NCBI GenBank assembly: GCA_949752795.1
Contig: CATKHW010000010.1
Span: 62,001-126,000, forward strand
DNA length: 64,000 nt
Source: Hyperoodon ampullatus
Lineage: Eukaryota; Chordata; Mammalia; Artiodactyla; Ziphiidae
Direction: 5' to 3'
Below, in pieces: positions 35,797 through 49,706 of this stretch. Under the pieces are notes generated by a model that saw nothing but the letters and a program-made list of their open reading frames with translations, searched no databases and was not told where the DNA came from. The position numbers and the translations under genes were made by a program. Each line of letters begins with the position of its first letter. Position 1 is the first letter of the stretch.

Positions 35797-37535
35797 TCTT
35801 GCCTTTCTGGTTTTTACACATTTTGTGGATGTCCCTTTTGACCGGAGGGAAGTTTTACTTCTTTGTAGTGCAGATTTGCATTGCCCGCTTGCTTGCTTGG
35901 CCAAAAAGTGTGTATGCGTTTTCTCCTGAATATATTCAGGAGAAAACGCATACGCCCTTTTTGGCCAAGTGCATCATTGTCGAAGTTTTGCCCCTCTTCC
36001 TGTGCTTTAAAGGCGATTCCAACGTACCTCTTGAAATCTGTTTCCTGCTATTCTGCCTCGCTTTCAAGTCCGCCTCGTTGCCTTCCCTCAACAGATTTTT
36101 GGACGATAGTTGTCCTTTATTACTCGGCCAGTTTGTGAATTGCTGTGCCCCTGAGCTCTATTTTTCAACTCGTTTTTGGTAAGCTGACCGCAAGTCGAAA
36201 ATTTTGGTTCAGGACCTATGCTGGTTTCCGGTGGGGGGCTGAGACTTTGGTTAATTCTTCTTCCTGCCGGGAAATTACAGTGATATGTGCCCGTCCAAAT
36301 GCCTAACAGCTACTCTCTCATTGGTTCTCCCTCTTCCCTTTCATCCTCTGCCAAATTGGCAACCTGTGCGAACCAGGAGGTTAAAGGGGCTGTCTCTCCA
36401 TGTTGGGAAATTGATAGTAAAGCAGGTGGAAAGTCAAACCGGAGCACCAGGAGTGGGACTATTCGTTGAGTTTTAGAAACCTTTCGTATTCACAGTGTGT
36501 CCGTTCTCTAGGTTTCCCGTACATGTTATAGCTGTAGTAATATTCCCTTCAACCTGGAGAGTTGGGACTCATGGAATGGGTGCCATGCATTATTACTTTA
36601 AAGGGTCTGCATTTGCTCACTGAATCTCACCAATCCTGTCAGTCCCAAGTGTCCAGCCTTATGTCACATCCAGCTGTCGTTGTAGATAGGGTCATTCCAG
36701 GTTTCATCAGAGACCCTGAAGGAATTGTAAAGAATTTCCCAGTTTTTTTGTTTTGTTTTTGAAATTCCTTTTTATAGTGGGTTTGAGGTGATTCTCGCTG
36801 CCATGTTTATGCCAGTCTAGACACAGTTGATTCCCTTATGGAGATATATCAATACATAGCTTTTAAGATTCTTACTAGTCAGATATATTCATCTGTGGGA
36901 AATATGGGGTTTTGAGTCCCTTTCACTGAGGAAGGTGTAGGTCTTGTCTATTCCATAGTTGGTTTTTGGAACGGTACCTATGCTTATATCAAACTCTGGT
37001 TTTATGCATCACCCCACCTCTCCTTCCCCCTTAAGCAGGCATAAGAGTGTTTTCTAAATGTGAGACACTGTTCTCTTTCCTAACTCAGTTCAAGTGTAGC
37101 CATGTTTACAGGATCTTCATAAGTGATATCTTATGATAACTTTATTTTTCTGTGTGACTTATTTCACTTAGAATCATCGTACCTGAATCCACCCATTTTG
37201 CTGCTACTGGTCTTATGACATTGATTTCATGGCTGAGGGATATTCCATCGTACGTAAGTACCACAACTTTTTGAACCATTTTTATATTTCCTGGGATATT
37301 TAAGGTGTACCCAAGTTGAGGTCCTTGTAAGCAGTGCAACCCTAAATTTTGGGGTGGCTCTGTCTTATTGATTTTCAGTTTTCCCAAGGTATATTCCCTA
37401 GACTGGAAGTTCCCTTGGCTCTGTAGCTCTGTTCTTTACTTGTTTTAGGGAACACAATGCACTCCTCCAGAGAGGCAGTTGGCAATTTACATCCCGCCCA
37501 TCAGCATAACAAGGCTCCCTGTTCTCCAGGGCCTG
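35797..37535. repeat. Satellite unit 20, type B
   Basis: GGGAAGTTTTACTTC near 35847, AAAGTGTGTATGCG near 35905 and GCTCACTGAATCTC near 36614 are private to this unit and unit 30. Palindrome 35896-35969 has two left-arm mismatches, identical in unit 30. Confidence 0.9.
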
Positions 37536-39274
37536 TCTTGCCTTTCTGGTTTTTACACATTTTGTGGATGTCCCTTTTGACCGGTGGGAAGTGATACTTC
37601 TTTGAAGTGCAGATTTGCATTGCCCGCTTGCTTGCTTGGCCAAAAAGGGCGTATGCATTTTCTCCTGAATATATTCAGGAGAAAACGCATACGCCCTTTT
37701 TGGCCAAGTGCATCATTGTCGAAGTTGTGCCCCTCTTCCTGTGCTTTAAAGGCGATTCCAACGTACCTCTTGAAATCTGTTTCCTGCTATTCTGCCTCGC
37801 TTTCAAGTCCGCCTCGTTGCCTTCCCTCAAAAGATTTTTGGACGATAGTTGTCCTTTATTACTCGGCCAGTTTGTGAATTGTTGTGCCCCTGAGCTCCAT
37901 TCTTCAACTCGTTTTTGGTGAGCTGACCGCAAGTCCAAAATTTTGCTTCAGGACCTATACTGGTTCCCGGTGGGTGGCTGAGACTTTAGTTAATTCTTCT
38001 TCCTGCCGGGAAATTACAGTGATATGAGCCCGTCCAAATGCCCAACAGCTACTCTCTCATTGGTTCTCCCTCTTCCCTTTCATCCTCTGCCAAATTGGCA
38101 ACCTGTGCGAACCAGGAGGTTAAAGGGGCTGTCTCTCCAAGTTGGGAGGTTGATAGTAAAGCAGATGGAAAGTCAAACTGGAGCACCAGGCGAGGGACTA
38201 TTCGTTGAGTTTTAGAAACCTTTCGTATTCACAGTGTGTCCGTTCTCTAGGTTTCCCGTAAATGTTATAACTGTAGTAATATTCCCTTCAACCTGGAGAG
38301 TTGGGACCCATGGAATGGGTGCCATGCATTATTTCTTTAAAGGGTCTGCATTTGCTCACCCAATCTCACCAATCGTCTCAGTCCCAAGTGTCCAGCCTTA
38401 TGCCACATCCAGCTATCATTGTAGATAGGGTCATTCCAGTTTTCATCAGATACTCTGAAGGATTTGTAAAGAATTTCCCAGTTTTTTTGTTTTGTTTTTG
38501 AAATTCCTTTTTATAGTGGGTTTGAGCTGATTCTCGCTGCCATGTTTATGCCAGTCTAGACACACTTGATTCCCTTACGGAGACATATCAATACATAGGT
38601 TTTAAGATTCTTACTAGTCAGATATATTCCTCTGCGGGAAATATGGGGTTTTGAGTCCCTTTCACTGAGGAAGGTGTAGGTCTTGTCTATTCCATAGTTG
38701 GTTTTTGGAACGTTACCTGTCCTTATATCAAACTCTGGTTTTATGCATCACCCCACCTCTCTTTCCCACTTAAGCAGGCATAAGGGTGTTTTCTAAATGT
38801 GAGACACTGTTCTCTTTCCTAACTCATTTCAAGTATAGCCATGTTTACAGCATCTTCATAAGTGATATCTTATGATAAGTTTCTTTTTCTCTGTGACTTA
38901 TTTCACTTAGAATCATCGTACCTGAATCCACCCATTTTGCTGCTACTGGTCTTATGACATTGATTTCATGGCTGAGGGATATTCCATCGTACGTAAGTAC
39001 CACAATTTTTTGAACCATTTTTATATTTCCTGGGATATTTAAGGTGTACCCAAGTTGAGGTCCTTGTAAGCAGTGCAGCCTTAAATTTTGGGGTGGCTCT
39101 GTCTTTTTGATTTTCAGTTTTCCCAAAGTATATTCCCTAGACGGGAAGTGCCCTTGGCTCTGTAGCTCTGTTGTTTACTTGTTTTAGGGAACACTATGTA
39201 CTCCTCCAGAGAGGCAGTTGGCAATTTACATCCCACCCTTCAGCATAACAAGGCTCCCTCTTCTCCAGGGCCTG
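37536..39274. repeat. Satellite unit 21, type A
   Basis: CTTTGAAGTGCAG near 37600, CTCAAAAGATTTTT near 37827 and CCCGTAAATGTT near 38265 are shared only with unit 31. GACTTTAGTTAATT near 37981 and ATGAGCCCG near 38024 distinguish it from unit 31. Palindrome 37635-37708 has one CpG decay in the left arm. Confidence 0.9.
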
Positions 39275-41013
39275 TCTTGCCTTTCTGGTTTTTACACATT
39301 TTGTGGATGTCCCTTTTGACCGGAGGGAAGTGATACTTCTTTGTAGTGCAGATTTGCATTGCCCGCTTGCTTGCTTGGCCAAAAAGGGCGTATGCGTTTT
39401 CTCCTGAATATATTCAGGAGAAAACGCATATGCCCTTTTTGGCCAAGTGCATCATTGTCGAAGTTGTGCCCCTCTTCCTGTGCTTTAAAGGCGATTCCAA
39501 CGTACCTCTTGAAATCTGTTTCCTGCTATTCTGCCTCGCTTTCAAGTCCGCCTCGTTGCCTTCCCTCAACAGATTTTTGGACGATAGTTGTCCTTTATTA
39601 CTCGGCCAGTTTGTGAATTGCTGTGCCCCTGAGCTCTATTTTTCAACTCGTTTTTTGTGAGCTGACCGCAAGTCGAAAATTTTGGTTCAGGACCTATGCT
39701 GGTTTCCGGTGGGGGGCTGAGACTTTGGTTAATTCTTCTTCCTGCCGGGAAATTACAGTGATATGTGCCCATCCAAATGCCTAACAGCTACTCTCTCATT
39801 GGTTCTCCCTCTTCCCTTTCATCCTCTGCCAAATTGGCAACCTGTGCGAACCAGGAGGTTAAAGGGGCTGTCTCTCCATGATGGGAGATTGATAGTAAAG
39901 CAGGTGGAAAGTCAAACCGGAGCACCAGGAGTGGGACTATTCGTTGAGTTTTAGAAACCTTTCGTATTCACAGTGTGTCCGTTCTCTAGGTTTCCCGTAC
40001 ATGTTATAGCTGTAGTAATATTCCCTTCAACCTGGAGAGTTGGGACTCATGGAATGGGTGCCATGCATTATTACTTTAAAGGGTCTGCATTTGCTCACCC
40101 AATCTCACCAATCCTGTCAGTCCCAAGTGTCCAGCCTTATGCCACATCCAGCTGTCGTTGTAGATAGGGTCATTCCAGGTTTCATCAGAGACCCTGAAGG
40201 AATTGTAAAGAATTTCCCAGTTTTTTTCTTTTGTTTTTGAAATTCCTTTTTATCGTGGGTTTGAGCTGATTCTCGCTGCCATGTTTATGCCAGTCTAGAC
40301 ACACTTGATTCCCTTAGAGAGACATATCAATACATAGGTTTTAAGATTCTTACTAGTCAGATATATTCCTCTGCGGGAAATATGGTGTTTTCAGACCCTT
40401 TCACTGAGGAAGGTGTAGGTCTTGTCTATTCCATAGTTGGTTTTTGGAGCGGTACCTGTGCTTATATCAAACTCTGGTTTTATGCATCACCCCACCTCTC
40501 TTTCCCCCTTAAGCAGGCATAAGAATGTTTTCTAAATATGAGACACTGTTCTCTTTCCTAACTCAGTTCAAGTGTAGCCATGTTTACAGGATCTTCATAA
40601 GTGAAATCTTATGATAAGTTTCTTTTTCTGTGTACCTTATTTCACTTAGAATCATCGTACCTGAATCCACCCATTTTGCTGCTACTGGTCTTATGTCATT
40701 GATTTCATGGCTGAGGGATATTCCATCGTACGTAAGTACCACAACTTTTTGAACCATTTTTATATTTCCTGGGATATTTAAGGTGTACCCAAGTTGAGGT
40801 CCTTGTAAGCAGTGCAGCCCTAAATTTTGGGGTGGCTCTGTCTTATTGATTTTCAGTTTTCCCAAGGTATATTCCCTAGACTGGAAGTTCCCTTGGCTCT
40901 GTAGCTCTGTTGTTTACTTGTTTTAGGGAACACAATGCACTCCTCCAGAGAGGCAGTTGGCAATTTACATCCCGCCCATCAGCATAACAAGGCTCCCTGT
41001 TCTCCAGGGCCTG
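39275..41013. repeat. Satellite unit 22, type B
   Basis: CGCATATGCCC in the right palindrome arm (39374-39447) and CTCCATGATGGGAG near 39873 are shared only with unit 32. GTGCCCATCC near 39766 is a base difference from unit 32. Confidence 0.9.
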
Positions 41014-42751
41014 TCTTGCCTTTCTGGTTTTTACACATTTTGTGGATGTCCCTTTTGACCGGTGGGAAGTGATACTTCTTTGTAGTGCAGATTTGCATTG
41101 CCCGCTTGCTTGCTTGGCCAAAAAGGGCGTATGCGTTTTCTCCTGAATATATTCAGGAGAAAACGCATACGCACTTTTTGGCCAAGTGCATCATTGTCGA
41201 AGTTGTGCCCCTCTTCCTGTGCTTTAAAGGCGATTCCAACGTACCTCTTGAAATCTGTTTCCTGCTATTCTGCCTCGCTTTCAAGTCCGCCTCGTTGCCT
41301 TCCCTCAACAGATTTTTGGACGATAGTTGTCCTTTATTACTCGGCCAGTTTGTGAATTGTTGTGCCCCTGAGCTCCATTTTTCAACTCGTTTTGGTGAGC
41401 TGACCGCAAGTCCAAAATTTTGGTTCAGGACCTATACTGGTTCCCGGTGGGTGGCTGAGACTTTGGTTAATTCTTTTTCCTGCCGGGAAATTACAGTGAT
41501 ATGTGCCCGTCCAAATGCCCAACAGCTACTCTCTCATTGGTTCTCCCTCTTCCCTTTCATCCTCTGCCAAATTGGCAACCTGTGCGAACCAGGAGGTTAA
41601 AGGGGCTGTCTCTCCAAGTTGGGAGGTTGATAGTAAAGCAGATGGAAAGTCAAACTGGAGCACCAGGCGAGGGACTATTCGTTGAGTTTTAGAAACCTTT
41701 CGTATTCACCGTGTGTCCGTTCTCTAGGTTTCCCGTACATGTTATAACTGTAGTAATATTCCCTTCAACCTGGAGAGTTGCGACCCATGGAATGGGTGCC
41801 ATGCATTATTGCTTTAAAGGGTCTGCATTTGCTCACCCAATCTCACCAATCCTCTCAGTCCCAAGTGTCCAGCCTTATGCCACATCCAGCTATCATTGTA
41901 GATAGGGTCATTCCAGTTTTCATCAGATACTCTGAAGGATTTGTAAAGAATTTCCCAGTTTTTTTGTTTTGTTTTTGAAATTCCTTTTTATAGTGGGTTT
42001 GAGCTGATTCTCGCTGCCATGTTTATGCCAGTCTAGACACACTTGATTCCCTTACGGAGACATATCAATACATATGTCTTAAGATTCTTACTAGTCAGAT
42101 ATATTCCTCTGCGGGAAATATGGGGTTTTGAGTCCCTTTCACTGAGGAAGGTGTAGGTCTTGTCTATTCCATAGTTGGTTTTTGGAACGGTACCTGTCCT
42201 TATATCAAACTCTGGTTTTATGCATCACCCCACCTCTCTTTCCCCCTTAAGCAGGCATAAGAGTGTTTTCTAAATGTGAGACACTGTTCTCTTTCCTAAC
42301 TCATTTCAAGTATAGCCATGTTTACAGCATCTTCATAAGTGATATCATATGATAAGTTTCTTTTTCTGTGTGACTTATTTCACTTAGAATCATCGTACCT
42401 GAATCCACCCATTTTGCTGCTACTGGTCTTATGACATTGATTTCATGGCTGAGGGATATTCCATCGTACGTAAGTACCACAATTTTTTGAACCATTTTTA
42501 TATTTCCTGGGATATTTAAGGTGTACCCAAGTTGAGGTCCTTGTAAGCAGTGCAGCCCTAAATTTTGGGGTGGCTCTGTCTTATTGATTTTCAGTTTTCC
42601 CAAAGTATATTTCCTAGAGGGGAAGTGCCCTTGGCTCTCTAGCTCTGTTGTTTACTTGTTTTAGGGAACACTATGTACTCCTCCAGAGAGGCAGTTGGCA
42701 ATTTACATCCCACCCTTCAGCATAACAAGGCTCCCTCTTCTCCAGGGCCTG
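41014..42751. repeat. Satellite unit 23, type A
   Basis: CTCGTTTTGGTG near 41386 (one T lost, so 1,738 bp), TATTCACCGTGTG near 41703 and ACATATGTCTT near 42070 are shared only with unit 33. Palindrome 41113-41186 has one mismatch (CGCACTTTTT). Confidence 0.9.
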
Positions 42752-44489
42752 TCTTGCCTTTCTGGTTTTTACACATTTTGTGGATGTTCCTTTTGACCGG
42801 AGGGAAGTGATACTTCTTTGTAGTGCAGATTTGCATTGCCCGCTTGCTTGCTTGGCCAAAAAGGGCGTATGCGTTTTCTCCTGAATATATTCAGGAGAAA
42901 ACGCATACGCCCTTTTTGGCCAAGTGCATCATTGTCGAAGTTGTGCCCCTCTTCCTGTGCTTTAAAGGCGATTCCAACGTACCTCTTGAAATCTGTTTCC
43001 TGCTATTCTGGCTCACTTTCAAGTCCGCCTCGTTGCCTTCCCTCAACAGATTTTTGGACGATAGTTGTCCTTTATTACTCGGCCAGTTTGTGAATTGCTG
43101 TGCCCCTGAGCTCTATTTTTCAACTCGTTTTTGGTGAGCTGACCGCAAGTCCAAAATTTTGGTTCAGGACCTATGCTGGTTTCCGGTGGGGGGCTGAGAC
43201 TTTGGTTAATTCTTCTTCCTGCCGGGAAATTACAGTGATATGTGCCCGTCCAAATGCCTAACAGCTACTCTCTCATTGGTTCTCCCTCTTCCCTTTCATC
43301 CTCTGCCAAATTGGCAACCTGTGTGAACCAGGAGGTTAAAGGGGCTGTCTCTCCATGTTGGGAGATTGATAGTAAAGCAGGTGGAAAGTCAATCCAGAGC
43401 ACCAGGAGTGGGACTATTCGTTGAGTTTTAGAAACCTTTCGTATTCACAGTGTGTCCGTTCTCTAGGTTTCCCGTACATGTTATAGCTGTAGTAATATTC
43501 CCTTCAACCTGGAGAGTTGGGACTCATGGAATGGGTGCCATGCATTATTACTTTAAAGGGTCTGCATTTGCTCACCCAATCTCACCAATCCTGTCAGTCC
43601 CAAGTGTCCAGCCTTATGCCACATCCAGCTGTCATTGTAGATAGGGTCATTCCAGGTTTCATCAGAGACCCTGAAGGAATTGTAAAGAATTTCCCAGTTT
43701 TTTGTTTTGTTTTTGAAATTCCTTATTATCGTGGGTTTGAGCTGATTCTCGCTGCCATGTTTATGCCAGTCTAGACACACTTGATTCCCTTACAGAGACA
43801 TATCAATACATAGGTTTTAAGATTCTTACTAGTCAGATATATTCCTCTGCGGGAAATATGGTGTTTTCCGACCCTTTCACTGAGGAAGGTGTAGGTCTTG
43901 TCTATTCCATAGTTGGTTTTTGGAGCGGTACCTGTGCTTATATCAAACTCTGGTTTTATGCATCACCCCACCTCTCTTTCCCCCTTAAGCAGGCATAAGA
44001 ATGTTTTCTAAATGTGAGACACTGTTCTCTTTCCTAACTCAGTTCAAGTGTAGCCATGTTTACAGGATCTTCATAAGTGAAATCTTATGATAAGTTTCTT
44101 TTTCTGTGTACCTTATTTCACTTAGAATCATCGTACCTGAATCCACCCATTTTGCTGCTACTGGTCTTATGTCATTGATTTCATGGCTGAGGCATATTCC
44201 ATCGTACGTAAGTACCACAACTTTTTGAACCATTTTTATATTTCCTGGGATATTTAAGGTGTACCCAAGTTGAGGTCCTTGTAAGCAGTGCAGCCCTAAA
44301 TTTTGGGGTGGCTCTGTCTTATTGATTTTCAGTTTTCCCAAGGTATATTCCCTAGACTGGAAGTTCCCTTGGCTCTGTAGCTCTGTTGTTTACTTGTTTT
44401 AGGGAACACAATGCACTCCTCCAGAGAGGCAGTTGGCAATTTACATCCCGCCCATCAGCATAACAAGGCTCCCTGTTCTGCAGGGCCTG
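42752..44489. repeat. Satellite unit 24, type B, copy of unit 4 lineage
   Basis: Repeats the unit 4 marker set: a six-T tract, CCTTATTATCG near 43721 and CTGCAGGGCC at the end. CAATCCAGAG near 43391 and GAGGCATATTCC near 44189 are private. Palindrome 42851-42924 is perfect. Confidence 0.9.
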
Positions 44490-46090
44490 TCTTGCCTTTC
44501 TGGTTTTTACACATTTTGTGGATGTCCGTTTTGACCGGTGGGAAGTGATACTTCTTTGTAGTGCAGATTTGCATTGCCCGCTTGCTTGCTTGGCCAAAAA
44601 GGGCGTATGCGTTTTCTCCTGAATATATTCAGGAGAAAACGCATACGCCCTTTTTGGCCAAGTGCATCATTGTCGAAGTTGTGACCCTCTTCCTGTGCTT
44701 TATAGGCGATTCCAACGTACCTCTTGAAATCTGTTTCCTGCTATTCTGCCTCGCTTTCAAGTCCGCCTCGTTGCCTTCCCTCAACAGATTTTTGGACGAT
44801 AGTTGTCCTTTATTACTCGGCCAGTTTGTGAATTGCTGTGCCCCTGAGCTCCATTTTTCAACTCGTTTTTGGTGAGCTGACCGCAAGTCCAAAATTTTGG
44901 TTCAGGACCTATACTGGTTCCCGGTGGGTGGCTGAGACTTTGGTTAATTCTTCTTCCTGCCGGGAAATTACAGTGATAGGTGCCCGTCCAAATGCCCAAC
45001 AGCTACTCTCTCATTGGTTCTCCCTCTTCCCTTTCATCCTCTGCCAAATTGGCAACCTGTGCGAACCAGGAGGTTAAAGGGGCTGTCTCTCCAAGTTGGG
45101 AGGTTGATAGTAAAGCAGATGGAAAGTCAAACTGGAGCACCAGGCGAGGGACTATTCATTGAGTTTTAGAAACCTTTCGTATTCACAGTGTGTCCGTGCT
45201 CTAGGTTTCCCGTACATGTTATAACTGTAGTAATATTCCCTTCAACCTGGAGAGTTGGGACCCATGGAATGGGTGCCATGCATTATTGCTTTAAAGGGTC
45301 TGCATTTGCTCACCCAATCTCACCAATCCTCTCAGTCCCAAGTGTCCAGCCTTATGCCACATCCAGCTATCGTTGTAGATAGGGTCATTCCAGTTTTCAT
45401 CAGATACTCTGAAGGATTTGTAAAGAATTTCCCAGTTTTTTTGTTTTGTTTTTGAAATTCCTTTTTATAGTGGGTTTGAGCTGATTCTCGCTGCCATGTT
45501 TATGCCAGTCTAGACACACTTGATTCCCTTACGGAGACATATCAATACATAGGTCTTAAGATTCTTACTAGTCAGATATATTCCTCTGCGGGAAATATGG
45601 GGTTTTGAGTCCCTTTCACTGAGGAAGGTGTAGGTCTTGTCTATTCCATAGTTGGTTTTTGGAACGGTACCTGTCCTTATATCAAACTCTGGTTTTATGC
45701 ATCACCCCACCTCTCTTTCCCCCTTAAGCAGGCATAAGAGTGTTTTCTAAATGTGAGACACTGTTCTGTTTCCTAACTCATTTCAAGTATAGCCATGTTT
45801 ACAGCATCTTCATAAGTGATATCTTATGATAAGTTTCTTTTTCTGTGTGACTTATTTCACTTAGAATCATCGTACCTGAATCCACCCATTTTGCTGCTAC
45901 TGGTCTTATGACATTGATTTCATGGCTGAGGGATATTCCATCGTACGTAAGTACCACAATTTTTTGAACCATTTTTATATTTCCTGGGATATTTAAGGTG
46001 TACCCAAGTTGAGGTCCTTGTAAGCAGTGCAGCCTTAAATTTTGGGGTGGCTCTGTCTTATTGATTTTCAGTTTTCCCAAAGTATATTCC
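42788..46090. repeat. Copy of units 4-5 (8010-11312), offset 34,778 bp
   Basis: Units 24 and 25 carry the marker sets of units 4 and 5 in the same order. The match ends between about 46090 and 46486, after which the sequence follows unit 8 instead of unit 6. Confidence 0.82.
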
Positions 46091-46228
46091 CTAGACGGGA
46101 AGTGCCCTTGGCTCTGTAGCTCTGTTGTTTACTTGTTTTAGGGAACACTATGTACTCCTCCAGAGAGGCAGTTGGCAATTTACATCCCACCCTTCAGCAT
46201 AACAAGGCTCCCTGTTCTCCAGGGCCTG
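44490..46228. repeat. Satellite unit 25, type A, copy of unit 5 lineage
   Basis: GTGACCCTCTTCC near 44681 and the rare CTGTTCTGTTTCC near 45762 tie it to unit 5. GACTATTCATTGAG near 45149 is private. Palindrome 44589-44662 is perfect. Confidence 0.9.
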
Positions 46229-47967
46229 TCTTGCCTTTCTGGTTTTTACACATTTTGTGGATGTCCCTTTTGACCGGAGGGAAGTGATACTTCTTTGTAG
46301 TGCAGATTTGCATTGCCCGCTTGCTTGCTTGGCCAAAAAGGGCGTATGCGTTTTCTCCTGAATATATTCAGGAGAAAACGCATACGCCCTTTTTGGCCAA
46401 GTGCATCATTGTCGAAGTTGTGCCCCTCTTCCTGTGCTTTAAAGGCGATTCCAACGTACCTCTTGAAATCTGTTTCCTGCTATTCTGCCTCGCTTTCAAG
46501 TCCGCCTCGTTGCCTTCCCTCAACAGATTTTTGGACGATAGTTGTCCTTTATTACTCGGCCAGTTTGTGAATTGCTGTGCCCCTGAGCTCTATTTTTCAA
46601 CTAGTTTTTGGTGAGCTGACCGCAAGTCCAAAATTTTGGTTCAGGACCTATGCTGGTTTCCGGTGGGGGGCTGAGACTTTGGTTAATTCTTCTTCCTGCC
46701 GGGAAATTACAGTGATATGTGCCCGTCCAAATGCCTAACAGCTACTCTCTCATTGGTTCTCCCTCTTCCCTTTCATCCTCTGCCAAATTGGCAACCTGTG
46801 CGAACCAGGAGGTTAAAGGGGCTGTCTCTCCATGTTGGGAGATTGATAGTAAAGCAGGTGGAAAGTCAAACCGGAGCACCAGGAGTGGGACTATTCGTTG
46901 AGTTTTAGAAACCTTTCGTATTCACAGTGTGTCCGTTCTCTAGGTTTCCCGTACATGTTATAGCTGTAGTAATATTCCCTTCAACCTGGAGAGTTGGGAC
47001 TCATGGAATGGGTGCCATGCATTATTACTTTAAAGGGTCTGCATTTGCTCACCCAATCTCACCAATCCTGTCAGTCCCAAGTGTCCAGCCTTATGCCACA
47101 TCCAGCTGTCGTTGTAGATAGGGTCATTCCAGGTTTCATCAGAGACCCTGAAGGAATTGTAAAGAATTTCCCAGTTTTTTTCTTTTGTTTTTGAAATTCC
47201 TTTTTATCGTGGGTTTGAGCTGATTCTCGCTGCCATGTTTATGCCAGTCTAGACACACTTGATTCCCTTACAGAGACATATCAATACATAGGTTTTAAGA
47301 TTCTTACTAGTCAGATATATTCCTCTGCGGGAAATATGGTGTTTTCAGACCCTTTCACTGAGGAAGGTGTAGGTCTTGTCTATTCCATAGTTAGTTTTTG
47401 GAGCGGTACCTGTGCTTATATCAAACTCTGGTTTTATGCATCACCCCACCTCTCTTTCCCCCTTAAGCAGGCATAAGAATGTTTTCTAAATGTGAGACAC
47501 TGTTCTCTTTCCTAACTCAGTTCAAGTGTAGCCATGTTTACAGGATCTTCATAAGTGAAATCTTATGATAAGTTTCTTTTTCTGTGTACCTTATTTCACT
47601 TAGAATCATCGTACCTGAATCCACCCATTTTGCTGCTACTGGTCTTATGTCATTGATTTCATGGCTGAGGGATATTCCATCGTACGTAATTACCACAACG
47701 TTTTGAACCATTTTTATATTTCCTGGGATATTTAAGGTGTACCCAAGTTGAGGTCCTTGTAAGCAGTGCAGCCCTAAATTTTGGGGTGGCTCTGTCTTAT
47801 TGATTTTCAGTTTTCCCAAGGTATATTCCCTAGACTGGAAGTTCCCTTGGCTCTGTAGCTCTGTTGTTTACTTGTTTTAGGGAACACAATGCACTCCTCC
47901 AGAGAGGCAGTTGGCAATTTACATCCCGCCCATCAGCATAACAAGGCTCCCTGTTCTCCAGGGCCTG
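46229..47967. repeat. Satellite unit 26, type B, copy of unit 8 lineage
   Basis: CCACAACGTTTTG near 47693 is shared only with unit 8. The T-tract here reads TTTTTTTCTTTTG as in units 9 and 27, a point difference from unit 8. Palindrome 46328-46401 is perfect. Confidence 0.9.
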
Positions 47968-49706
47968 TCTTGCCTTTCTGGTTTTTACACATTTTGTGGA
48001 TGTCCCTTTTGACCGGTGGGAAGTGATACTTCTTTGTAGTGCAGATTTGCATTGCCCGCTTGCTTGCTTGGCCAAAAAGGGCGTATGCGTTTTCTCCTGA
48101 ATATATTCAGGAGAAAACGCATACGCCCTTTTTGGCCAAGTGCATCATTGTCGAAGTTGTGCCCCTCTTCCTGTGCTTTAAAGGCGATTCCAACGTACCT
48201 CTTGAAATCTGTTTCCTGCTATTCTGGCTCGCTTTCAAGTCCGCCTCGTTGCCTTCCCTCAACAGATTTTTGGACGATAGTTGTCCTTTATTACTCGGCC
48301 AGTTTGTGAATTGTTGTGCCCCTGAGCTCCATTTTTCAACTCGTTTTTGGTGAGCTGACCGCAAGTCCAAAATTTTGGTTCAGGACCTATACTGGTTCCC
48401 GGTGGGTGGCTGAGACTTTGGTTAATTCTTCTTCCTGCCGAGAAATTACAGTGATATGTGCCCGTCCAAATGCCCAACAGCTACTCTCTCATTGGTTCTC
48501 CCTCTTCCCTTTCATCCTCTGCCAAATTGGCAACCTGTGCGAACCAGGAGGTTAAAGGGGCTGTCTCTCCATGTTGGGAGATTGATAGTAAAGCAGGTGG
48601 AAAGTCAAACCGGAGCACCAGGAGTGGGACTATTCGTTGAGTTTTAGAAACCTTTCGTATTCACAGTGTGTCCGTTCTCTAGGTTTCCCGTACATGTTAT
48701 AGCTGTAGTAATATTCCCTTCAACCTGGAGAGTTGGGACTCATGGAATGGGTGCCATGCATTATTACTTTAAAGGGTCTGCATTTGCTCACCCAATCTCA
48801 CCAATCCTGTCAGTCCCAAGTGTCCAGCCTTATGCCACATCCAGCTGTCGTTGTAGATAGGGTCATTCCAGGTTTCATCAGAGACCCTGAAGGAATTGTA
48901 AAGAATTTCCCAGTTTTTTTCTTTTGTTTTTGAAATTCCTTTTTATCGTGGGTTTGAGCTGATTCTCGCTGCCATGTTTATGCCAGTCTAGACACACTTG
49001 ATTCCCTTACAGAGACATATCAATACATAGGTTTTAAGATTCTTACTAGTCAGATATATTCCTCTGCGGGAAATATGGTGTTTTCAGACCCTTTCACTGA
49101 GGAAGGTGTAGGTCTTGTCTGTTCCATAGTTAGTTTTTGGAGCGGTACCTGTGCTTATATCAAACTCTGGTTTTATGCATCACCCCACCTCTCTTTCCCC
49201 CTTAAGCAGGCATAAGAATGTTTTCTAAATGTGAGACACTGTTCTCTTTCCTAACTCAGTTCAAGTGTAGCCATGTTTACAGGATCTTCATAAGTGAAAT
49301 CTTATGATAAGTTTCTTTTTCTGTGTACCTTATTTCACTTAGAATCATCGTACCTGAATCCACCCATTTTGCTGCTACTGGTCTTATGTCATTGATTTCA
49401 TGGCTGAGGGATATTCCATCGTACGTAATTACCACAACTTTTTGAACCATTTTTATATTTCCTGGGATATTTAAGGTGTACCCAAGTTGAGGTCCTTGTA
49501 AGCAGTGCAGCCCTAAATTTTGGGGTGGCTCTGTCTTATTGATTTTCAGTTTTCCCAAGGTATATTCCCTAGACTGGAAGTTCCCTTGGCTCTGTAGCTC
49601 TGTTGTTTACTTGTTTTAGGGAACACAATGCACTCCTCCAGAGAGGCAGTTGGCAATTTACATCCCGCCCATCAGCATAACAAGGCTCCCTGTTCTCCAG
49701 GGCCTG
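47968..49706. repeat. Satellite unit 27, type B, copy of unit 9 lineage
   Basis: Has TCCTGCCGAGAAAT near 48433 like unit 9. GTCTGTTCCATAG near 49117 is the one private change I noticed. Palindrome 48067-48140 is perfect. Confidence 0.9.

Larger units (their letters stand above)
35064..42737. repeat. Ten-unit-offset block, copy 1
   Basis: Second half of unit 19 through unit 23. The same order of private variants recurs at 52452-60125 with a constant offset of 17,388 bp (ten units minus 2 bp). I noticed only a handful of single-base differences. Confidence 0.88.
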
